From: Kibdelosporangium banguiense
Lineage (GTDB): Bacteria > Actinomycetota > Actinomycetes > Mycobacteriales > Pseudonocardiaceae
Assembly: GCF_017876405.1 (NCBI RefSeq)
Contig: NZ_JAGINW010000001.1
Coordinates: 2,183,203 to 2,247,202, forward strand
Direction of reading: 5' to 3'
Length of the DNA: 64,000 bases
This document shows, one piece after another, positions 51,193 through 59,331 of this stretch. A model generated the notes under the pieces. That model did not search any database. It was given only the letters and a program-made list of their open reading frames with translations, and was not told the DNA's origin. The translations under genes and the position numbers were made by a program. Each line of letters opens with the position of its first letter. Within the stretch, counting starts at the first letter, position 1.

Positions 51193-52983
51193 TCAGCGGC
51201 CGACGGCGTAGCCCTGCATTCCGCGGGGGTTGGCGGCGGCGCGGAGCATGCCGTCGCTGGGGTTGCGGGAGACGGCGGACATGCGGCCCAGAATCCAGGG
51301 GCCTGCGTCGGTGATGAGGTGGCCACGGTCGCGGAGTTCGGCGATGGTGGCTGGACCGAGGCGGGATTCGACGACCAGTTCGCCTGGTTGCCAGTAGCGC
51401 GGGAAGAAGGAGCTGGGGAACGCGCCGGAGTGCCAGTTCGGGGCGTCGATGGCTTCCTGCAGGTTGAGGCCGGCGACCAGGTGGGCGAGCCAGAAGCACA
51501 GCTGCCACTGGTCCTGCTGGTCGCCGCCGGGGGTGCCGAAGGCGATCCGGGGGACGCCGTCACGTAGCGCCATGGACGGCGAGAGGGTGATGCGAGGGCG
51601 GCGGCCGGGTACCAGTGCACTGGCGAAATGTGGTTCCAGGGTGAACATCTGGGCGCGGGTGCCGAGGCAGAAGCCGAGCGACGGGATGGTCGGCGAGGAC
51701 TGCAGCCAGCCACCGGACGGGGTCGCGGAGACCATGTTCCCGGCCGCGTCGACGACGTCGATGTGCACGGTGTCGCCGCGGACGACTCCGCTGTTGCCGA
51801 TTGTCGGCTCGCCCAGGGCGCCGGAGATCTCCTCCGCGGGGACGAAGTACGGCACGGCGAACGCGGGCAGGCGTGGTGGTTCGCCGCTCGGTGAACCAGG
51901 GCGTAGCTCGAAGGAAGCCTGCTCGGTGATCAGTGCGCGCCGGTTTGCCGCGTATTGCCTGGACAGCAGGATGTCCAAGGGCACAGACGGATCATCGCCG
52001 TACCAGGCTTCGCGGTCGGCGAAGGCGAGTTTCGCGCACTCGGTGGCGATGTGGACGGTCTCGGCAGTGGGTACGCCGTCCACGTAGGACAAACGGTCCG
52101 CGAAGCCCTCGAGCAGCCGCAGTTGCTGGGCCAAGACCGGCCCCTGGGTCCAGGCACCGCATTTGACCAGGCTCCATTCGCCGAAATCGACGGTCAGAGC
52201 GTCCTCATAGGTCGCCTGCCAGGACGCGATGTCCTGGCCGGTCAGCACTCCCGCGTGGTCCCGGCCGGAGTCGTCGCGGAAAGCCTGTCGCGCGAACGAA
52301 TCGATCGCCTCTGCCACGAAACCCTGTGACCAGGCACGTCGAGCCGCTTCGATCTGGGCTTCGCGATCAGATCCCGCGCTCTCGGCTTCGGCGAGCAGAC
52401 GCTCCCACGTGTCGGCGAGGACCGGGTTGCTGAACCGTGAACCTTCGGCCGGTGCACGCCCGCCAGGCAGCCACAACTCCGCGGAACTGGGCCAATGTTC
52501 CTTGAACAGATCGGTGACCGCGTCGATGGTGTCCGGAATCCGCGGAATGATGGGGAACCCGCCGCGTGCGTACGACAGCGCACGACTGAGCACGTCCCGC
52601 AGATGCTTGGTTCCGTAATCCCGCAACAGGATCAGCCAGCCGTCCCACGCACCGGGCACAGTGGCCGCGAGCAAACCGCTGCCGGGGACCAGTTCCAGGC
52701 CCTGGGAATGGTAGTGCCCGATCGTGGCGGCGGCCGGGGCAACGCCCTGACCACACAGAACCCGTGGCCGCGACTCCCCCGCGGCCTGGAACACCGCAGG
52801 CACCTCGCCGCCGGGACCGTTCAAGTGCGGTTCGACGACCTGCAGCACAAAACCCGCGGTGACCGCCGCGTCGAAGGCGTTTCCGCCTACTTCCAGCATC
52901 GCCATTCCCGCCGTCGAGGCCAGCCAGTGGGTGGAGGCCACCATGCCGTGCGTGCCGGCCAGTTCAGGGCGGGTAGTGAACAC
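51193..52983 (-). CDS. Gamma-glutamyltransferase family protein
   Basis: A 596-residue Ntn hydrolase precursor. The N-terminal half begins HGMVASTHWLASTAGMAMLE and includes GGNAFDAAVTAGFVLQVVEP. The self-cleavage site is at RGDTVHIDVVDAAGN, where the Thr becomes the new N-terminus and nucleophile. SPSMALRDGVPRIAFGTPGG follows. The typical TTH reads TVH here, as in the YwrD-like branch, and no signal peptide is visible, so it is likely cytoplasmic. It starts six bases after the UDP-glucose dehydrogenase stop and may share its transcript. The substrate (glutathione, mycothiol-related or other) is not known. Confidence 0.88.
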   Translation of the reverse strand: MFTTRPELAGTHGMVASTHWLASTAGMAMLEVGGNAFDAAVTAGFVLQVVEPHLNGPGGEVPAVFQAAGESRPRVLCGQGVAPAAATIGHYHSQGLELVPGSGLLAATVPGAWDGWLILLRDYGTKHLRDVLSRALSYARGGFPIIPRIPDTIDAVTDLFKEHWPSSAELWLPGGRAPAEGSRFSNPVLADTWERLLAEAESAGSDREAQIEAARRAWSQGFVAEAIDSFARQAFRDDSGRDHAGVLTGQDIASWQATYEDALTVDFGEWSLVKCGAWTQGPVLAQQLRLLEGFADRLSYVDGVPTAETVHIATECAKLAFADREAWYGDDPSVPLDILLSRQYAANRRALITEQASFELRPGSPSGEPPRLPAFAVPYFVPAEEISGALGEPTIGNSGVVRGDTVHIDVVDAAGNMVSATPSGGWLQSSPTIPSLGFCLGTRAQMFTLEPHFASALVPGRRPRITLSPSMALRDGVPRIAFGTPGGDQQDQWQLCFWLAHLVAGLNLQEAIDAPNWHSGAFPSSFFPRYWQPGELVVESRLGPATIAELRDRGHLITDAGPWILGRMSAVSRNPSDGMLRAAANPRGMQGYAVGR

Positions 52984-52989
52984 AACTAC

Positions 52990-54294
52990 CTATCTAAGCC
53001 GATGTCCGGGCGATTCAACAGGCCGCCCGATGGCCTGCCAGGTCAGCCCGGCGTGCGCGAGCTCGTCGCCGTCGAGCAGATTTCTGGTGTCCACCACGGT
53101 GAATCCGTCCATCAGCTCGGCCACTTTGGTCCAATCCAATGTCCGGAACTCGGGCCATTCAGTGAGTACGACAACAGCGATGGCGCCCTTGACCGCCTCG
53201 TAGGGGTCATCCACCAGACGCATACCGGGCATTTCACCGGTGATCGCCGGGTCGTGCGCGGTCACCTCGGCACCTTCCCCGATCAGCGCCTCGGCGATCC
53301 GGATCGCCGGCGAATCGCGCAGGTCGTTGGTGCCCGCCTTGAATGCCAGGCCCAGCACACCGATCCGGGCGCCCCGCACAGTTCCGTCGCACGCCTGCCG
53401 GATCCGGTCCAGCACGTCCGCCTGCTGGTGCGCGTTCTGCTCGATCGCGGACCTCAACAGCCCGAAGTCCAGTCCGACGGAGTCCGCGACGTGCATCAAC
53501 GCGGTCGTGTCCTTCGGCAGGCACGAACCGCCCCAGCCAGGGCCGGGCTTCAGGAACGACCGGCCGATGCGCGGGTCGTAGCCCATTCCCTCGGTGACGG
53601 CCTGCACGTCAGCGCCGACGCGATCACAGAGCTGGGCGATCGCGTTGACATAGGACAGCTTCACCGCGAGGAAGCAGTTCGCCGCGTACTTGACCATCTC
53701 GGCGCTGGGCGCGTCGAGCACCAGCGTCGGCGCCTCCAAAGCGGAGTACAGGTCGCCGACTTTCTGCGCGGCCGCGCGGTCGGCCGAACCCACCACGATC
53801 CGGTCCGGGTTCAGGAAGTCGCCGACCGCGCTGCCTTCACGCAGGAACTCCGGGTTCGACACGATGGGTACGTCCACCATGTACTGCAGGCGATCCGCGG
53901 TACCAACTGGGACGGTCGATTTGGTCGCCACCGCACAGCCGGCCGGCAGAATGCCGCGGACCTCGGCGAGTACAGATTCGACCGCGCGCAGGTCAGCCGC
54001 GCCGTCCGCGCCCATAGGCGTTGGCACGCAGAGGAAAAGCACTTCGGTGTCGGCGGCGACAGCGTTGGCCGCGCCCACGACGAACTCCAGATTCCCGTCA
54101 GCCAGGCCGCGTTTCACCAGGTCGGCCAGGCCAGGCTCGAGGATGTCCACCTGGCCGGCCCGTAACCGCGCGACCTTCTCGGTGTCGATGTCCGCGCACA
54201 CGACGTGATGCCCGAGCCTCGCCAGGCACGCGCCGGTCGTGAGGCCGACATAGCCGGTGCCGACCACTGCGATCTTTCGCTGCAACCGAATCAC
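52990..54294 (-). CDS. ugd: UDP-glucose 6-dehydrogenase
   Basis: Oxidises UDP-glucose to UDP-glucuronate with two NAD+. The 434-residue protein has the NAD-binding GTGYVGLTTGACLARLGH, the CVPTPMGADGAADLRAVE segment, the catalytic-region STVPVGTADRLQ and the nucleophilic Cys in GPGWGGSCLPKDTTAL. GLAFKAGTNDLRDSPA is in the C-terminal domain. The GTG at 54294 (or TTG at 54285) suits the family start. UDP-glucuronate could supply the glycan cluster at 32-46 kb, although the gene is 7 kb away. Confidence 0.94.
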   Translation of the reverse strand: MIRLQRKIAVVGTGYVGLTTGACLARLGHHVVCADIDTEKVARLRAGQVDILEPGLADLVKRGLADGNLEFVVGAANAVAADTEVLFLCVPTPMGADGAADLRAVESVLAEVRGILPAGCAVATKSTVPVGTADRLQYMVDVPIVSNPEFLREGSAVGDFLNPDRIVVGSADRAAAQKVGDLYSALEAPTLVLDAPSAEMVKYAANCFLAVKLSYVNAIAQLCDRVGADVQAVTEGMGYDPRIGRSFLKPGPGWGGSCLPKDTTALMHVADSVGLDFGLLRSAIEQNAHQQADVLDRIRQACDGTVRGARIGVLGLAFKAGTNDLRDSPAIRIAEALIGEGAEVTAHDPAITGEMPGMRLVDDPYEAVKGAIAVVVLTEWPEFRTLDWTKVAELMDGFTVVDTRNLLDGDELAHAGLTWQAIGRPVESPGHRLR

Positions 54295-54420
54295 CCCATC
54301 CTGTTGCAGCGACGGTCGCAGCCCGAGTTGACCTCCGTGAGAACACCAGACGGCGAGCTCGAATACTCCATGCGACGGACGCCGCTGGAACTTCCGGCGC
54401 CGCCCGCATAGGGTCTCGCC

Positions 54421-55383
54421 GTGGAGCACCGACATCTCGGTGAGTCCGGGCTTGTGGTCAGCGCCATCGGACTCGGCTGCAACAACCTTGGCAGGCCAGG
54501 AACACCCGCGGAGTCGCTCGCCGGTTCACGGGCCGTCGTGGGCGCCGCGCTTGACGCGGGCGTGACGTTCTTCGACGTCGCGGACGTGTACGGCGCGCCG
54601 CGCGGGCGAAGCGAGGAACTGCTGGGCCAAGCCCTGTCCGGACGGCGTGAGCACGCCGTCATCGCCACGAAATTCGGCGTGGACATGCAGGGCAGCAACG
54701 GGCCCGACTTCGGCGCACGCGGCTCACGGCGTTATGTCCGGCGTGCGGTCGAATCGTCGTTACGCAGGCTGGGCACCGACTGGATCGACCTGTACCAGCT
54801 GCACCGGGCCGACCCGCAGACGCCGATCGGCGAGACGCTCGGCGTGCTGTCGGAGCTGATCACCGAGGGCAAGATCCGGTACGCCGGGGTCTGCAACCTG
54901 GCCGGCTGGCAGATCGCGGACGCCGCCTGGACAGCGCGCACCCAGCACGTGGCGCTGCCGATCGCCGCGCAGAACCACTACTCCCTGCTGGAGCGCGAGG
55001 CCGAACGCGACGTCAACCCGGCCGCCCGGCGCTTCGGGCTGGGCGTGCTGCCGTACTTCCCGCTCGCCAACGGCCTGCTCACCGGCAAATACCGCCGTGA
55101 CAGCGACCCACCCGCCGGAACCCGGCTGGCCGGGCGGCGAAGGCTGCTCCTGGACGCCCCCTGGGACCGGATCGAGCGTTTACAGGCGTTCGCCGACGAC
55201 CGTGGCATCTCGATGACCACGCTCGCGATCTCCTGGCTGACCGCCCAGAACCCGGTGTCGTCCGTGATCGCCGGTGCCACCACACCCGATCAGGTCATCG
55301 AGAACGCCACCGCGGTGAAGTGGCGGCCGACCCCCGAGGACCTGACGATCATCGATGGGATCTGCCCACCCGGCCGCCGCTAG
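54421..55383 (+). CDS. Aldo/keto reductase
   Basis: A 320-residue NADPH-dependent oxidoreductase with the (beta/alpha)8 fold. The tetrad is visible: Asp and Tyr in FFDVADVYGAPRGRSEE, Lys in VIATKFGV and His in LYQLHRADPQTP. The C-terminal NADP pocket reads SSVIAGATTPDQVIENA. It starts with GTG close to the divergent ugd start. The substrate is unknown; the group is often general aldehyde or ketone reductases. Confidence 0.92.
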   Translation: MEHRHLGESGLVVSAIGLGCNNLGRPGTPAESLAGSRAVVGAALDAGVTFFDVADVYGAPRGRSEELLGQALSGRREHAVIATKFGVDMQGSNGPDFGARGSRRYVRRAVESSLRRLGTDWIDLYQLHRADPQTPIGETLGVLSELITEGKIRYAGVCNLAGWQIADAAWTARTQHVALPIAAQNHYSLLEREAERDVNPAARRFGLGVLPYFPLANGLLTGKYRRDSDPPAGTRLAGRRRLLLDAPWDRIERLQAFADDRGISMTTLAISWLTAQNPVSSVIAGATTPDQVIENATAVKWRPTPEDLTIIDGICPPGRR

Positions 55384-55506
55384 CCCTGACAGGGCCGGGT
55401 CCACCTTTGGTCGTAGCAGTCGGTGAACTGGGACGTCCCCCGGAAGTACGCGAATACCGCACTCCCGGCGGACGCGCGGGCGGCGTCCGGCGACCAGGGT
55501 GGATGC

Positions 55507-55641
55507 ATGATGAACGTAATGGTGATCGTGCTCGCGTTCGCCGCGCTGGCGGTCCTGGCGGCGGTGCCGTTGGTGCTGCTGATGCACGCGGCGGACAAGC
55601 GTGGGCACGTTAAGGACGTCACACCGCACGATCTCGTCTGA
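55507..55641 (+). CDS. Small single-pass membrane protein, 44 residues
   Basis: The frame encodes MMNVMVIVLAFAALAVLAAV, then PLVLLMHAADKRGHVKDVTP and HDLV: one hydrophobic helix and a short polar tail. In-frame GTG starts upstream are possible, but the ATG at 55507 places the helix at the N-terminus. The ribosome-binding site is weak (GGTGGA). It lies between the aldo/keto reductase and the dehydrogenase, on the same strand. The function is unknown. Confidence 0.5.
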   Translation: MMNVMVIVLAFAALAVLAAVPLVLLMHAADKRGHVKDVTPHDLV

Positions 55642-55689
55642 CCATGGCCGATAGCCTCTCTCCGTCGATGAGCCCAAAGGAGAGCAGGC

Positions 55690-56445
55690 ATGCAGGTCAG
55701 CGGTATCGCGGCGGTTGTCACGGGTGGAGCGTCGGGACTTGGCGGCGCCACGGCGCGGGCATTGGCCGGCGCGGGTGCCCAGGTGTTCGCGCTCGATCTG
55801 CCCGGGGCGATCGAGAAGGCCGACGCCGTTGACGGCGTGACGTACGTGCCCGCTGACGTCACCAACCCTGAGCAGGTGCAAGCCGCGGTCGACGCAGCCG
55901 GTTCGGCAGCGCCGCTGCGAGTAGCCGTGAACTGTGCCGGCGTCGGCACCGCGGGCCGGATCCTTTCCAAGAAGGGCGTGCACGACCTCGACCTGTACCG
56001 CAAGGTCATCGAGGTCAACCTGATCGGCACATTCAACGTGCTGCGCCTCGCCGCCGACGCGATCGCCAAGACCGACGCGGACGAGAACGGTCAGCGCGGC
56101 GTCGTGATCAACACCGCGTCGATCGCCGCGTTCGACGGCCAGATCGGGCAGGCCGCCTACTCCTCCTCCAAGGGCGGTGTGGTCGGACTGACCCTGCCGG
56201 CCGCCCGTGACCTGGCCACTTCCGGCATCCGCGTGGTCACCATCGCACCCGGCATCATCGACACGCCGATGCTCGCGGGCGTCAGCGACGAGTTCCGGGC
56301 CGCGCTCGCCGAGGGCGTGCCCTTCCCCAAGCGCCTCGGCCTGCCCGCGGAGTACGCCAAACTGGCCCTGTCGATCGTCGACCAGGACTACCTGAACGGC
56401 GAGGTCATCCGCCTCGACGGCGCCTTGCGCATGGCCCCTCGCTAA
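55690..56445 (+). CDS. Short-chain dehydrogenase, 3-hydroxyacyl-CoA dehydrogenase type-2-like
   Basis: A 251-residue NAD(H)-dependent SDR. It shows the nucleotide motif VVTGGASGLGGATARAL, NCAGVGTAGR, and the catalytic Ser in NTASIAAFDGQ with YSSSKGG. The APGIIDTPML loop also follows the pattern of type-2 3-hydroxyacyl-CoA dehydrogenases (HSD17B10-like). Role in fatty or branched-chain acid oxidation is inferred from that similarity. A strong AAAGGAG precedes the ATG. Confidence 0.9.
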   Translation: MQVSGIAAVVTGGASGLGGATARALAGAGAQVFALDLPGAIEKADAVDGVTYVPADVTNPEQVQAAVDAAGSAAPLRVAVNCAGVGTAGRILSKKGVHDLDLYRKVIEVNLIGTFNVLRLAADAIAKTDADENGQRGVVINTASIAAFDGQIGQAAYSSSKGGVVGLTLPAARDLATSGIRVVTIAPGIIDTPMLAGVSDEFRAALAEGVPFPKRLGLPAEYAKLALSIVDQDYLNGEVIRLDGALRMAPR

Positions 56446-56462
56446 GCACTGGACATCTACGG

Positions 56463-56496
56463 ACGCCCAGTGGACATTACGATGTCCACTGGGCGT
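56463..56496 (+). terminator. Perfect hairpin with TACG loop downstream of the dehydrogenase
   Basis: A 15-bp perfect stem (56463-56477 with 56482-56496) closes on TACG, which as RNA (UACG) belongs to the stable UNCG tetraloop class, although its closing pair is T-A, not C-G. It is followed by CTTG with no real T-run. Partial copies of its core lie at both sides (CACTGGACAT at 56448, GTCCACT at 56504). It probably ends the dehydrogenase transcript. Confidence 0.65.
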
Positions 56497-56632
56497 CTTG
56501 CGCGTCCACTAACGTCCAGTTTATGCTCACCCCGTGGAACCACACTGGATGTGATCACCGAGGCACGGAGCAACCCAAGCAGGACATGATCCACACTTGG
56601 GTCTATTTGGTTCGCCAAAATCGGAGACAGCA

Positions 56633-57577
56633 GTGGACGAATATGCCCTTCTCAACGAACTGAAGACCCTGCGCAGAGGACGCGGCCTGCAGCATCCGAA
56701 CGTCTCCACAATGATCGGCCCAAATCTTCGTGAATTGTCAAAAATCGATGAGAACGACAGCAACGGCGTTGCTCGAGAGAAGATAATCAAAAAGCTGCAT
56801 GAGATGATCAAGCGGCTTCCTTCGCACAACCAGCTTTCGGCCGAAGCGGCACTTGGCCTCACCAATCGATTCGATCAGGAGCTGTACAGCGACCGTATCT
56901 CAACCCTTGCCGTTTCATTGGACCGCGATGTCCGTACCGCACGTCGCCGCGTTGACGATGCATTCGCACGCCTGGCAGAAGTAGCAACACAATCCGGCAA
57001 TCGACCGGCATATCGTTCAACCAGTTGGCAGATCGATCATTTCTCCGCCATCCTTCGATTGGACACACCGACGCCGATGTGCCTTGAAGAGCGCAAGATC
57101 CTGGCACTGGAAGATGACGTCCAGAATCTCGTGATCTCCATATCCATTCCGCCAAGAGACAATTCGGACACGGACACGCGAGGCGCGAATTTCGAGGTCA
57201 TGTTCGGTGCAATTCTAGTCGAGGTCGTGAAAGCCACACCAAGCCGATTCACTTATACGCTGCAACTGCCTCGGTCACTAGCCGCAGGCGAAACCCATGA
57301 CTATGGTCTGATCACGCGGCTTCCTGAGCATCAGCCGATGCGTCCGCACTACATGTACTTCCCTGAGCGCCCATGTGCCGACTTCGACGTGCGTATCCGG
57401 TTTGCTCAGGACGCACTGCCAGAACAGTGCTGGTCGCGGTCCGACGCTTTCCCTCGGGACGCGGATGACGCCCCACCGACCACCACCGTTCTCCGACCAG
57501 ATCTGGTCGGAGAAGTACAGGCGCATTTTTCCGACCTTATGCCGGGCCTTGGCTACGGCGTGCAATGGAAATTTTGA
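56633..57577 (+). CDS. Unknown protein in a lower-GC patch
   Basis: A 314-residue soluble protein that I cannot assign. It begins DEYALLNELKTLRRGRGLQH and continues with PNVSTMIGPNLREL, a start seen in small families of actinobacterial unknowns with a regulator-like N-terminus. A central helical segment (DRISTLAVSLDRDVRTARRR) is followed by a beta-rich C-terminal half (MCLEERKILALEDDVQNLVI, TYTLQLPRSLAAGETHDYGL). The GTG at 56633 has GGAGA six bases upstream; a start at 56597 is possible. The base composition (for example 27 G+C of 60 at 56701-56760) is far below the neighbours, suggesting recent transfer. Confidence 0.6.
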   Translation: MDEYALLNELKTLRRGRGLQHPNVSTMIGPNLRELSKIDENDSNGVAREKIIKKLHEMIKRLPSHNQLSAEAALGLTNRFDQELYSDRISTLAVSLDRDVRTARRRVDDAFARLAEVATQSGNRPAYRSTSWQIDHFSAILRLDTPTPMCLEERKILALEDDVQNLVISISIPPRDNSDTDTRGANFEVMFGAILVEVVKATPSRFTYTLQLPRSLAAGETHDYGLITRLPEHQPMRPHYMYFPERPCADFDVRIRFAQDALPEQCWSRSDAFPRDADDAPPTTTVLRPDLVGEVQAHFSDLMPGLGYGVQWKF

Positions 57578-57597
57578 CTCGCACGTAGGAGTACGCC

Positions 57598-58202
57598 ATG
57601 CCACAGGGGCCGGTGCTCGCCGCATTAGCGGCCGTTGTGACAGTCGTGTTCCTGATTGCAGCCAAAAGCAATGGCCGTGACCGGTTCGCTTTCCTGCAGG
57701 AATCGCACGCCATCACGAAGGAGACCCGGGTAGACGGCGAGTACATAATCGTGACGATTACCGGTGTTATCCAGAACAAGTCGTCGGAAGCCAACAGCCT
57801 CGTCGAACTTGTCCTGGTTCGATGGCGTAACAATCGACGCGGAACCACATTGTTCGAGCGGGTCCGTGTGCACTGACGATTTCCGCAGGCGAAATCACCC
57901 TTCCACAACGGTTTGAAAGCAGGCTCGACCGGCGCGTCACCCTGACTTGGGCAGTCAAGACAGAGAGCATCACATGCGCCGAAAACCTCGAAATCGCACT
58001 TGAAGACTCGAACAGAAACCTGTACGACCAGCGCGGAATGCTGAAGAACGCGAAGAACATCGCTCGCCGTCAGGAACTTGGCCAGCGAGCCGCGAACATC
58101 CAGGACGGGAAGTTGGTCTCGTTTCTCGGGCTCTATCTGAAGATCAAGCTGTGCGACCTCGGTTTTCTCATCAAACGGATCTTGCGGAGGATCGGACTCT
58201 GA
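57598..58202 (+). pseudogene. Frameshifted membrane-protein gene (two frames)
   Basis: The first frame (57598-57876, 92 residues) begins with a membrane helix (VLAALAAVVTVVFLIAA) and runs into a beta-rich stretch ending ERVRVH. The minus-one frame is open from 57831 to 58202 and continues from 57873 with LTISAGEITLPQRFESRLDR, ending in a basic hydrophobic segment (FLIKRILRRIGL). It lacks ATG, GTG or TTG near its beginning, so it does not look like a separate gene. Joining the frames at about 57873 gives one protein of about 201 residues. Mutation, sequencing error or programmed shift are all possible. No function is known. Confidence 0.55.
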
Positions 58203-58212
58203 CGCTGCTCAG

Positions 58213-59331
58213 TCATCTGGCCAGCCGTCCTGTCAGCCATTCGTGGAATGCGGCGATGTGGTGCTCGCTTGGCACGAGCACCCCACCGCGAGCGTAGGCG
58301 CGTGAGGACATCGCCGGCTGGCAGCGTTCGCATGCGTCGAAGTCCTGCTGGTTGACGCGGTGGAACAGCTCGACCGAATGCGAGACGTCCCGGCCACTGG
58401 CCACGACCTGCTTGGTGTAAAGCCAGTCGCAGACCACGATGGTCCGGTCCGCGGCGGCCGGGAACATTCGGTGGAAAATCACATGATCGGGTACAAGGTT
58501 GATGAAAACCTGCGGGTTGACTGTGATGGCGTAGTACTTACGGTCCTCGTCCTCGCCGACTCCGCCGATGCGGTCCAGGCCTTCGCGGCCGTCGACGGTG
58601 AAACCCTGTGCCTCGTCAGCGAATTTGGCGCCGTGGCCGACGTAGTACTGGGCGGCGTAGCCGTCGGCGAACTCGGGCAGGACCTCGGTGAGCTCGGGGT
58701 GGATGGTCGCGCAGTGGTAGCACTCCATGAAGTTCTCGATGATCAGCTTCCAGTTCGCCTTGACGTCGTAGACGATCCGCCGGCCGACATCCAGCTCGTC
58801 GACCTCCCAGTGGTTGATCATCTCCGTGTCGCCGAGCCGATCCCGGGCCGCGCCGATCACAGTGTCCTCAAAGGAGGGTGGTGTGTCGGCCAGGCAGACC
58901 CAGGCGTAACCCAGCCATTCCTTGAGATGCACGGGAACAAGGCCGTACTCGACGCGGTCGATGTCCGGCATCTTGGTCAGGTTCGGCGCCGCGATGAGCT
59001 TGCCGTCCAGGCCGTAAGTCCAAGCGTGGTAAGGACATTGCAGTGAACGCTTGGCCTCGCCGGACGGCTCGACGCACAGCTTGGCGCCGCGATGCCGGCA
59101 GACGTTCAGGAACGCTCGCAATGCCCCGTCTCTGCCTCTGACAATGAGCACGCTTTCGCGCCCGACCTCGACCGTTTCGAACTTGCCGGGGGTCGCGAGG
59201 TCGGCCGAGCGCACGACGGCGAACCACATCGACTCGAAGACCCGCTCCTGTTCGAGCGTGAAGATCGACGGATCGGTGTAGTAATGGCCAGGCAGCGTGG
59301 CGAGCAAGCTGGGCGGCAGGCTGACGGTCAA
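58213..59331 (-). CDS. Rieske non-haem iron oxygenase, alpha subunit (GbcA/CntA-like)
   Basis: A 372-residue aromatic-ring-hydroxylase-type oxygenase. The Rieske cluster ligands are in NVCRHRGAKL and QCPYHAWTYG. The mononuclear iron site has the two histidines in ENFMECYHCATIHPEL, with the bridging acidic residue nearby. This form is typical of quaternary-amine monooxygenases such as glycine betaine demethylase GbcA, stachydrine demethylase and carnitine monooxygenase CntA. It probably N-demethylates such a compound, releasing formaldehyde. The TTG at 59331 overlaps the reductase stop (TTGA). Confidence 0.9.
   Translation of the reverse strand: MTVSLPPSLLATLPGHYYTDPSIFTLEQERVFESMWFAVVRSADLATPGKFETVEVGRESVLIVRGRDGALRAFLNVCRHRGAKLCVEPSGEAKRSLQCPYHAWTYGLDGKLIAAPNLTKMPDIDRVEYGLVPVHLKEWLGYAWVCLADTPPSFEDTVIGAARDRLGDTEMINHWEVDELDVGRRIVYDVKANWKLIIENFMECYHCATIHPELTEVLPEFADGYAAQYYVGHGAKFADEAQGFTVDGREGLDRIGGVGEDEDRKYYAITVNPQVFINLVPDHVIFHRMFPAAADRTIVVCDWLYTKQVVASGRDVSHSVELFHRVNQQDFDACERCQPAMSSRAYARGGVLVPSEHHIAAFHEWLTGRLAR

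Noticed and set aside
52495..54165. A 556-codon open frame on the plus strand
   Set aside because: It is antisense to both the gamma-glutamyltransferase and UDP-glucose dehydrogenase genes.
57831..58202. The downstream frame as an independent gene with an ATT or CTG start
   Set aside because: No ATG, GTG or TTG and no ribosome-binding site is present near its beginning; a frameshifted continuation of the upstream frame explains it better.
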